Both the position numbers and the translations under genes were made by a program. The notes under the pieces are model-generated. The model was given only the letters and a program-made list of their open reading frames with translations, was not told the origin of the DNA and made no database searches. Of a stretch of 5,378 nucleotides of DNA, positions 1 through 5,238 are shown one piece after another. The DNA lies in the NCBI GenBank assembly GCA_005888955.1, contig VBCS01000388.1, forward strand, positions 1 to 5,378. Reading direction: 5' to 3'. The stretch comes from Betaproteobacteria bacterium. GTDB taxonomy: Bacteria > Pseudomonadota > Gammaproteobacteria > Burkholderiales > Casimicrobiaceae. Position 1 is the first letter of the stretch, and each line of letters opens with the position of its first letter.

Positions 1-1
1 G

Positions 2-115
2 CTCGCGGGACTCACCTGGGTGCTCTTCCTCGGCGAGTGGTTCATCAAGGACCTGCGGTTGATCTTCGCGGATCGCGTGAGTCCCCTGACCGACGTCAGA
101 AAGCCTCGGCTGTGA
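2..115 (+). CDS. TRAP transporter small permease (DctQ type), C-terminal fragment
   Basis: Only the last 37 codons are in the window, read in frame 2 and ending at TGA 113-115; the gene begins to the left. The visible part starts with a hydrophobic stretch (LAGLTWVLFLGEWF), reads on through an amphipathic segment (IKDLRLIFADRVS) and ends in a short basic tail, which fits the end of the fourth membrane helix and cytoplasmic tail of a DctQ-type subunit. In TRAP transporters this small membrane subunit pairs with the large DctM subunit, and the two take up solute delivered by a periplasmic DctP-type protein. The identification rests mainly on its four-base GTGA overlap with the dctM-like gene, because 37 residues alone are not diagnostic. 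Confidence 0.75.
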   Translation, partial: LAGLTWVLFLGEWFIKDLRLIFADRVSPLTDVRKPRL

Positions 116-1431
116 CCGGTGCCACACTGACCCCAGCGGTCGCGGCCCTGTGGTTGTTCGGCACGTTCTTCGCGTTGATGGTTCTGCGTGTCCCCGTCGC
201 CTTCGCGCTCGGGCTCGCGTGTCTGCCGGTGCTCTTCATCGAGCCGCGGCTCTCGCCGATGGTCGTGTTCAACACCACGTTCAAAGCGTACAACTCCTTC
301 ATCCTGCTCGCCGTTCCGTTCTTCCTGCTCACCGCCAATCTGATGAACGTCGGCGGCATCACCGACCGTCTGGACCGGCTGTCGCGCGCGATGGTCGGCA
401 ACTTTCCCGGCGCGCTGGCGCAGATCAACGTGCTGCTGTCGGTCTTCTTTGCCGGGATTTCGGGATCGTCCACCGCCGATGCGGCAAGCCAGGGCAAGAT
501 CTTCATCGAGGCGCAGGTCAAGGAAGGCTACGACCTCTCGTTCTCGATCGCGATCACCGCAGTCTCCGCCGTGCTGGCGGTCATCATTCCGCCGTCGATT
601 CTGATGATCGTGTGGGGCGGCGTGCTGTCGGTGTCGATCGGCGCCTTGTACCTCGCCGGCGTCATCCCGGGGCTCTTGCTCGGTCTCGCGCAGATGGCCA
701 CCGTGCACGTCTACGCCAAGATCCGCCATTACCCAACGTATCCGCGCGCCACATTCAAGGAATTTGTGATCTCGGCCTTCGTGTCGATCCCGGCGCTGTT
801 CACGCCGTTCATCGTCGTCGGCGGGATCCTGCTCGGCTGGTTCACCGCCACGGAATCCGCGGCCGCCGCGGTGCTGTATGCGGCCGTGCTGTCGATCTTC
901 TTCTATCGCGAGATGGACCGGCATCATCTCTGGACCGCGTTTCTCGAGACCGGCAAGCTCTCTGCCATCGCCTTGTTCTGTGTCGGCACCGCCTCGGTGT
1001 TCGGCTGGCTGCTGGCGTACTTCCAGATTCCCAAAGCGCTGCTAGAGAACGTCACGGCATGGCATCTCGGCCTGGTCGGCGCCGGTTTCTTCATTGCGTT
1101 CGTGTTCCTCGTCGTCGGCTGCTTCCTCGACGCGATTCCCGCCATCATCATCGTCGGCACGACGCTGCAACCGCTCGCGGTCTCGGTCAACATGCACCCC
1201 GTTTCGTTCGCGATCATCGGCATCGTCGCGCTCGCCTTCGGGCTGGTCACGCCGCCGTACGGACTGTGCCTCATGATCTCCTGCGCCATCGCGAAGGTGC
1301 GGTTGCGTTATGCGCTCAAGGACACGATGATCATGCTGGTGCCGATGCTAGTCGTGCTCGCGGCGATTATCATATGGCCGGAAATCCCGCTGGTCCTGCC
1401 GAAATTGGTGCGGCCGGAATTCCTCAAGTAG
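112..1431 (+). CDS. TRAP transporter large permease (DctM family), complete
   Basis: This is the 439-residue inner-membrane subunit of a tripartite ATP-independent periplasmic transporter, which drives solute uptake with an ion (usually Na+) gradient. The protein is hydrophobic throughout, with about a dozen membrane segments. Family hallmarks in order are RVPVAFALGLA (26-36), LLAVPFFLLTANLMNVGGIT (65-84), GISGSSTADAASQG (115-128), VIIPPSILMIVWG (157-169), GGILLGWFTATESAAAAVLYA (237-257) and GLVTPPYGLCL (377-387). Length matches the usual 425-440 residues and no gap is apparent. The start is GTG 112, which overlaps the small-subunit stop and puts the first helix right after the N terminus. 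GTG 37 would duplicate sequence coding for the small subunit, and ATG 178 would cut the first helix. The substrate is unknown; the next gene encodes a dioxygenase, so an organic acid is plausible. Confidence 0.93.
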   Translation: MTGATLTPAVAALWLFGTFFALMVLRVPVAFALGLACLPVLFIEPRLSPMVVFNTTFKAYNSFILLAVPFFLLTANLMNVGGITDRLDRLSRAMVGNFPGALAQINVLLSVFFAGISGSSTADAASQGKIFIEAQVKEGYDLSFSIAITAVSAVLAVIIPPSILMIVWGGVLSVSIGALYLAGVIPGLLLGLAQMATVHVYAKIRHYPTYPRATFKEFVISAFVSIPALFTPFIVVGGILLGWFTATESAAAAVLYAAVLSIFFYREMDRHHLWTAFLETGKLSAIALFCVGTASVFGWLLAYFQIPKALLENVTAWHLGLVGAGFFIAFVFLVVGCFLDAIPAIIIVGTTLQPLAVSVNMHPVSFAIIGIVALAFGLVTPPYGLCLMISCAIAKVRLRYALKDTMIMLVPMLVVLAAIIIWPEIPLVLPKLVRPEFLK

Positions 1432-1481
1432 GGCCGGATTTATCCGGCCCGCGCCGGGGCCGAATGAATTCGGCCCTACAA
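1431..1481. repeat. REP-like doublet, GGGCCGRAT palindromes (family A, units 1 and 2)
   Basis: Two perfect 9-bp hairpins lie side by side directly at the dctM-like stop codon. The first pairs GGGCCGGAT (1431-1439) with ATCCGGCCC (1442-1450). The second pairs GGGCCGAAT (1457-1465) with ATTCGGCCC (1468-1476). The block opens with GTAGGGCCGG and closes with CGGCCCTACA, so the whole doublet is itself an imperfect palindrome, the usual look of paired REP units. It may act as an mRNA 3' stabiliser or weak terminator of the TRAP operon, but no T-tract follows. The assignment to a dispersed repeat family is inferred from form. Confidence 0.8.
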
Positions 1482-1511
1482 TAGATGAAATCGATTCGGA
1501 CATGACGCTCA

Positions 1512-1534
1512 GCCGAACGAATTCGGCCCTACAA
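1512..1534. repeat. REP-like unit 3 (family A), direct copy of unit 2
   Basis: These 23 bases match 1459-1481 with one mismatch (C1518 against T1465), giving a direct repeat with a 53-base period. The unit can fold as GCCGAA (1512-1517), loop CGAA, TTCGGC (1522-1527). It ends with the same CGGCCCTACAA tail as unit 2, three bases before the dioxygenase ribosome-binding site. The 30 bases between the copies hold a partial arm (TTCGG 1495-1499) but no gene. Confidence 0.8.
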
Positions 1535-1536
1535 CC

Positions 1537-1541
1537 GGAGG
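1537..1541 (+). promoter_or_regulatory. Ribosome-binding site of the dioxygenase gene
   Basis: GGAGG lies 7 bases before ATG 1549. This favours ATG 1549 over the in-frame TTG at 1543, which would sit only one base from the site. It is immediately downstream of the third palindromic repeat. Confidence 0.8.
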
Positions 1542-1548
1542 CTTGACC

Positions 1549-2445
1549 ATGTTCCAAGTGAAGCCGCTGAGCCATGGCTTCGGGCTCGAAACTTCCGACG
1601 TCGATCTTTCGCAGCCGCTTTCCGACGCAGGGTTCTCCGACGTCGAGCAGACGTTCTTCCGCGGCCAGGTGCTGGTGCTGCGCGACCAGTCGCTGACGCC
1701 GGCACAGTATGTCGCGTTCGCGCGCCGCTTCGGCCCGCCCGAGCCGCACGTGATCGACCAGTTCCATCACCCGGACGACCCGAACATTCTGATCCTCTCC
1801 AACCGGACGAAGGACGGACAGCCGGTGGGGCTTGCCGATGCCGGCACGTACTTCCACACCGATTATTCGTACCTCCAGGTACCGGCAAGAGCGACGATGC
1901 TCTATTCGATCGAGGTCCCGAAAGCCGGTGGCAACACGCTCTTCGCCAATCAATACGCCGCCTACGACGATCTGCCGGACGCGATGAAACGGCGGATCGA
2001 CGGGCTGGTCGGCATCCACCACTACGGCAACCGCAAGGTCGCGGACGAGATGAGCCGCGTCGCCGCTTCGCCGTTGACCGCGGAGCAGAAGGCGAAGATG
2101 CCGCTGATCACGCATCCGCTGGTCCGGCCGCATCCGGTCACGGACCGCAAGGCGCTCTACGCAGTCTCGGGCAGCTCCTACGGCATCGTCGGCATGCCGG
2201 AAGACGAAGCGGTCGCGCTGCTCGACGAGCTTGCGGCGCATGCTACGCAACCGAAATACGTGTACAGCCTTTCGTACCGCGTCGGCGACGTCGTCATCTG
2301 GGACAACGCGTCGCTGCTGCACTCCGCTACGCTGACCGACCCCGACGATCCGCGCACGCTGTGGCGAATCACGGTCAAGGAACCCTCGGCCGCGCTCGAC
2401 GCGCTGGAAGTGCTGGCGCCGACGTTCGCGTCCGGCGCGATGTGA
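1549..2445 (+). CDS. TauD/TfdA-family Fe(II)/2-oxoglutarate-dependent dioxygenase
   Basis: This 298-residue cytoplasmic enzyme belongs to the family that couples oxidative decarboxylation of 2-oxoglutarate to hydroxylation of a substrate, often releasing sulfite from sulfonates or a phenol from aryloxyacetates. The iron ligands are visible: His103 and Asp105 in YFHTDYSYLQ, and His258 in WDNASLLHSATL. Thr130 (GGNTLFAN) and Arg269, eleven residues after His258, match 2-oxoglutarate contacts of TauD. Arg273, at +15, aligns with the TauD residue that binds the taurine sulfonate, though other members also carry Arg there. Length is normal for the family and the enzyme looks intact. It sits 117 bases after the TRAP large permease, separated by palindromic repeats, so co-transcription is possible but unproven. 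The true substrate cannot be named: taurine, another sulfonate or an aryloxyalkanoate are all open. Confidence 0.92.
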   Translation: MFQVKPLSHGFGLETSDVDLSQPLSDAGFSDVEQTFFRGQVLVLRDQSLTPAQYVAFARRFGPPEPHVIDQFHHPDDPNILILSNRTKDGQPVGLADAGTYFHTDYSYLQVPARATMLYSIEVPKAGGNTLFANQYAAYDDLPDAMKRRIDGLVGIHHYGNRKVADEMSRVAASPLTAEQKAKMPLITHPLVRPHPVTDRKALYAVSGSSYGIVGMPEDEAVALLDELAAHATQPKYVYSLSYRVGDVVIWDNASLLHSATLTDPDDPRTLWRITVKEPSAALDALEVLAPTFASGAM

Positions 2446-2486
2446 CGCCATACATGCTTGCGCCGTAATTTTGCGCAACTCGCGTG

Positions 2487-2579
2487 CCCGGGTGAGCCGG
2501 CAGGCGATTCCCGGGGCGGCCGCCCTCTTTTGCACGCCGGCCCACGGGGGTCGCGCAAGGCTCACCCCGGCTACGCCGG
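2487..2579. repeat. Inverted pair of REP-like units (family B, CCCGGGTGAGC type)
   Basis: Unit 1 on the + strand has CCCGGG (2487-2492), TGAGCC and a spacer, then CCCGGG (2510-2515), a 6-bp stem. Unit 2 on the - strand reads GTAGCCGGGGTGAGCC and then a closing ACCCC; its stem is GGGGT (2547-2551) with ACCCC (2564-2568). The shared core GGGTGAGCC occurs at 2490-2498 and, inverted, at 2559-2567, so the two units also form a 9-bp long-range inverted repeat. A small hairpin CCGGC-TAC-GCCGG (2567-2579) closes the block. This layout resembles the widespread proteobacterial GTAGCCCGGGTGAGCG-type intergenic repeats; that link is from memory. The block separates the dioxygenase from the metal-uptake operon. 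Confidence 0.7.
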
Positions 2580-2617
2580 TCGGCCGAACGGCTGATGTGT
2601 GGCACGACGAAGCATGA

Positions 2618-2642
2618 TAGATTCGCAACCGTGTTGCATCTA
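2618..2642. promoter_or_regulatory. Palindromic candidate operator upstream of the metal-uptake operon (Zur-like role inferred)
   Basis: The outer arms TAGAT (2618-2622) and ATCTA (2638-2642) flank the inner arms GCAAC (2625-2629) and GTTGC (2633-2637), which are separated by CGT. The left side carries two extra bases (TC), so the dyad is not perfectly symmetric. It lies 8 bases before the first gene of a zinc-type uptake operon, just after a weak AT-rich -10-like stretch (CATGATAG, 2613-2620), where a repressor such as the Fur-family protein Zur would bind. The inference rests on position and symmetry; the sequence is not the AT-rich enterobacterial Zur box. Confidence 0.45.
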
Positions 2643-2650
2643 ACCTCATC

Positions 2651-2974
2651 GTGATCCGCGCGCTCCGACCGCTCTTCGCCTTCGCACTGTCGCTGCTGCT
2701 CGTCGGCATGCAGGTCGGAGCGCAGTTGCACGCGCTCGAGCACGACGGCGAGCGGCTCGCGCGGCCGCACGACGCGGCGCTGCTCGCCCCGGGCGCCGGC
2801 GAAGTCTGTGCGGTCTGCGCATCGTTCGCCGGCGGCTCGCACGCGATTCCGACTTCGATTCACACGATCGGCGTTGTGCCGCCGCGCGCCGCTCGTTCCA
2901 CGAGCGCGTTCGCTTCGATCGCCGGCACGCCGCCGGCGTACTACCAGACCCGCGCTCCGCCCGCTCTCCTTTGA
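2651..2974 (+). CDS. Small exported Cys/His protein at head of metal-uptake operon (DUF2946-like)
   Basis: This protein of 107 residues starts at GTG 2651; in-frame TAG at 2618-2620 leaves no earlier ATG or GTG, and the later Met20 would lose the hydrophobic N terminus. No good Shine-Dalgarno sequence is seen. Residues 5-24 form a signal peptide or membrane anchor. The rest is short and low in hydrophobic content, with potential metal ligands: HALEH (27-31), His40, the pair Cys53-Ala-Val-Cys56, His64 and His71. The C-terminal TRAPP recalls the ARxPP ending of the short DUF2946 proteins that accompany metal-transport genes, but the match is from memory and weak. Its place ahead of the porin and znuA suggests a periplasmic metal-binding or metal-sensing accessory. 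No enzymatic function is evident. Confidence 0.65.
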   Translation: MIRALRPLFAFALSLLLVGMQVGAQLHALEHDGERLARPHDAALLAPGAGEVCAVCASFAGGSHAIPTSIHTIGVVPPRAARSTSAFASIAGTPPAYYQTRAPPALL

Positions 2975-2984
2975 ATCACGCGGT

Positions 2985-3004
2985 CGCCATCGATCCCGAT
3001 GGCG
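2985..3004 (+). promoter_or_regulatory. Intercistronic hairpin before the porin gene
   Basis: CGCCATCG (2985-2992) pairs perfectly with CGATGGCG (2997-3004) around the tetraloop ATCC, an 8-bp GC-rich stem in the 57-base gap between the small Cys/His gene and the porin. There is no T-tract, so it is not a typical intrinsic terminator. It ends 15 bases before the porin ribosome-binding site, so an effect on transcript processing or stability is more likely than on initiation. Confidence 0.55.
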
Positions 3005-3019
3005 CACATCGTTCATTCA

Positions 3020-3025
3020 AAGGAG
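3020..3025 (+). promoter_or_regulatory. Ribosome-binding site fixing the porin start at GTG 3032
   Basis: AAGGAG lies 6 bases before GTG 3032. It rules in this GTG as the start, since it sits downstream of the other candidate, ATG 2999, and the signal peptide then begins MVKPYLVPRAL. Confidence 0.8.
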
Positions 3026-3031
3026 ATTCAC

Positions 3032-4365
3032 GTGGTCAAGCCATATTTGGTGCCGCGCGCGCTTTCCCTGGCACTGGCACTCTCGCTCTCTGCACCGCTG
3101 TACGCGGCATCCGACGCCGAGGTCGCGGAAATCCGCGAGCAGATCCGGCAAATTCGCGAATCCTACGAAACGCGTCTGCAGGCGCTCGAACAACGCCTCA
3201 AGGAGGCCGAGTCGCGTGCAGCCGGCGGCCCCAGCGCCGCCGTGCCGCCGCAGGCTCCGGCCGCGGTGCCGACGAGTAGCGGCATCGCGGCGTTCAATCC
3301 CGCGATCTCCGCGGTGCTGCAAGGAAGATACGCCAACCTGTCGCAGAACCCCGAGAAGTTCAGGATCGCCGGGTTTGCGCCAGGCGGCGACATCGGCCCC
3401 GGGCGTCGCGGCTTTTCGTTGGGCGAGTCCGAGCTCGCAATTTCCGCCAACGTCGAACCGTTTCGGTCGAAGAAGCTTACGGCGTGTACACGGCGGCGCC
3501 CTACGGCCTGGTGCCGAAATTCGGACGCTTTTTTTCCGGGCTCGGCTACATGAACGAGCATCATCAGCACGCATGGGATTTCATCGATGCACCACTCGCG
3601 TATCAGGCTTTTCTCGGCGGCCAGTACGCTAACGACGGCCTGCAAGTGAAATGGATCGCGCCAACCGACCAGTTCCTCGAGTTCGGCGCCGAAGTCGGCA
3701 ACGGCGACAACTTTCCCGGCTCGGCGCGCAACAAGAATGGCGTTGGTTCCGGGGTCGTGTACGCCCACACCGGCGGCGACATCGGTGCCAGCCACAGCTG
3801 GCGGACGGGCCTCTCGTACCTGCAGACGCGCGCGCAGGACCGCGATTACTCGCAGTTCGATCGCGCCGGTAACGACGCGCAGGTTGGCTTCAACGGCACG
3901 AGCCACGTCGCGATCGCCGACTTCGTCTGGAAATACGCGCCGAACGGCAACGCCCAGAACACGAACTTCAAGCTGCAGGGCGAGTATTTCTGGCGCCGCG
4001 AGACTGGCGACTTCACCTACGACGTCGACGGCGCGCTGGGTCTGACCCATACGTCCGCGTATACGTCGCGGCAGACAGGTTGGTATCTGCAGGGCGTCTA
4101 TCAGTTCATGCCCTACTGGCGCGCCGGCGCGCGATACGACCGGCTCGACCCCGGCCACATCGATTACGGCGCCAATGCGGCTTTCCTCGAATCGCCGGCG
4201 TTCCATCCGGAGCGCTACACGCTGATGGTCGATTACACGCCGTCGGAGTTCAGCCGCGTCAGGCTGCAATGGGGCCAGAGCAAAACGCAGGCCGGCGTGA
4301 CCGACAACCAGCTCTTCCTGCAATACATCCTGACGCTGGGCGCGCACGGCGCGCACAAGTTCTGA
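3032..4365 (+). pseudogene. Outer-membrane porin-like beta-barrel gene, frame broken by an apparent deletion
   Basis: The 5' part (frame 2) encodes a signal peptide (about 1-25, cleavage after LYA), a charged coiled coil (28-63), a Pro/Ala linker, and the start of a barrel ending GESELAISANVEP (131-143). From there frame 2 runs into non-family residues and stops at TGA 3551-3553. Family-like sequence resumes in frame 1 from ACC 3457 (TVSVEEAYGVYTAAPYGLVPKFGRFFSG) and runs 302 residues to TGA 4363-4365, with alternating beta-strand patterns and a terminal Phe typical of outer-membrane barrels. Porins of this type, as recalled, carry roughly 15-25 more residues between NVEP and VEEAY, so a loss of 3n+1 bases is inferred rather than a single-base slip. 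Its likely role is to let metal ions or chelates cross the outer membrane for the downstream ABC transporter. A His cluster (NEHHQHAWDF, coded near 3553-3582) could bind metal. If the break is an assembly error, the gene is intact at about 460-470 residues. Confidence 0.8.
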
Positions 4366-4377
4366 AGGAGCATCGTC

Positions 4378-5238
4378 ATGACATCATTCAAACCATGGCT
4401 ACTCGCCGCCGCGCTTGGCGTTTGGGCCGCACCCGCGCTCGCCAACCTCAACGTCTTTGCCACTGTCCCGGAGTGGGGCGCGCTCGTCGAAGAGCTGGGC
4501 GGCGACAAGGTCAAGGTCTACACCGCGACGAACGCGCTGCAGGATCCGCATCACGTCGAGGCGAAGCCGAGCCTCATCGCCCGCGCCCGCGGCGCCGATC
4601 TGGTCGTCGCGACCGGCGCCGAGCTCGAGATCGGCTGGCTGCCGCTGGTGACTCAGCAAGCGGGGAATCCCAAGGTGCAGGCGGGGAAGCCCGGTTATTT
4701 CGAGGCGGCGCCGCTGGTCCCGATGGTCGAAAAGCCGACGCGTCTCGATCGCGCCGAGGGCGACGTTCACCCGTTGGGCAATCCGCACATTCAGACCGAT
4801 CCACGCAACATCGCGCGCGTCGCCGGGCCGCTATCCGCAAGATTGGCTGAGCTCGATCCAGCGAGCGCCGCGTATTACCAGGTACGCTACAAGGACTTCG
4901 CCGCCCGCTGGAACGCCGCCATCGCGCGCTGGGAGCGCGAGGCCACACCGCTGAGAGGCGTCGCAGTGCTCGTTCAGCACGCCTCGCTCGAACCGAAGCC
5001 CAGCGTCGAGCCGACAATCGCCCATCTCTCCGAGGTACTGGAGACAGTCAAACGCCAACCGGTGAAGATGGTGATCCGCGCCGCGTACCAGAGCGATCGT
5101 GCCTCGCAATGGATTGCCGAGCGCGCGAAGATCAATGTGGTTGTGCTGCCATTCACCGTCGGCGGTGACGATGCGGCCAAGGACCTGTTCGGACTGTTCG
5201 ACGATACGGTCCAGCGACTGCTGAAGGGCGCGCAATGA
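4378..5238 (+). CDS. znuA: ZnuA-like metal ABC transporter substrate-binding protein
   Basis: This 286-residue periplasmic protein of the cluster 9 (ZnuA/TroA) solute-binding family should capture Zn2+ (or Mn2+) and hand it to the ABC permease coded next. A Sec signal peptide spans 1-22 (cleavage after ALA, mature start NLNVFATV). Probable metal ligands are His58 in DPHHVEAKPS, His137 in NPHIQTDP and His201 in VLVQHAS; an acidic residue in VGGDDAAKDL (261-270) may be the fourth. The long His-rich loop of enteric ZnuA is absent. AAGGAG (4365-4370) overlaps the porin stop and lies 7 bases before ATG 4378, indicating translation in the same operon. Oddly, His201 is followed almost at once by LEPKPSVEPT (204-213). 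Relatives usually have about 17 residues there (an FxYLxxWLG-like stretch), so about 15 seem missing in frame. The fold around the metal site may be harmed, or the loss may be a sequence error. Zinc versus manganese is not settled. Confidence 0.88.
   Translation: MTSFKPWLLAAALGVWAAPALANLNVFATVPEWGALVEELGGDKVKVYTATNALQDPHHVEAKPSLIARARGADLVVATGAELEIGWLPLVTQQAGNPKVQAGKPGYFEAAPLVPMVEKPTRLDRAEGDVHPLGNPHIQTDPRNIARVAGPLSARLAELDPASAAYYQVRYKDFAARWNAAIARWEREATPLRGVAVLVQHASLEPKPSVEPTIAHLSEVLETVKRQPVKMVIRAAYQSDRASQWIAERAKINVVVLPFTVGGDDAAKDLFGLFDDTVQRLLKGAQ

Noticed and set aside
1477..1548. Possible CRISPR-like array from the repeated 23-mer
   Set aside because: There are only two near-identical copies, and each unit is itself a short palindrome next to a third diverged one, which fits REP elements and not a CRISPR array.
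2458..2478. TTGCGC/GCGCAA stem after the dioxygenase stop as an intrinsic terminator
   Set aside because: It has a short 6-bp stem, a 9-base loop and no following T-tract, so support is too weak.
1348..2709. Long open frame on the - strand (453 codons) across the dioxygenase gene
   Set aside because: It is Arg-rich with no recognisable motifs and lies antisense to a clear TauD-family gene. High GC at third codon positions makes such stop-free shadow frames common, and the other long antisense frames (for example 3163-4356) have the same explanation.
2999..3031. ATG 2999 as the porin start
   Set aside because: It lies inside the hairpin and upstream of the AAGGAG site, and it would put 11 non-signal residues before a standard signal peptide. 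GTG 3032 fits better.
3455..3470. Programmed ribosomal frameshifting in the porin
   Set aside because: There is no classic slippery heptamer, and residues expected between the two blocks are missing, which a frameshift could not supply.
3525..3540. Run of seven T bases in the porin (3529-3535) as the cause of the frameshift
   Set aside because: Family-like residues in frame 1 already begin at 3457, upstream of the run, and the run itself reads correctly in frame 1 as GRFFSGL.
3453..4995. Octamer TCGAACCG present at both apparent deletion sites (3453-3460 and 4988-4995) as a shared recombination signal
   Set aside because: Each copy is simply the coding sequence for a V/L-E-P tripeptide in preferred codons, so coincidence is the better explanation.
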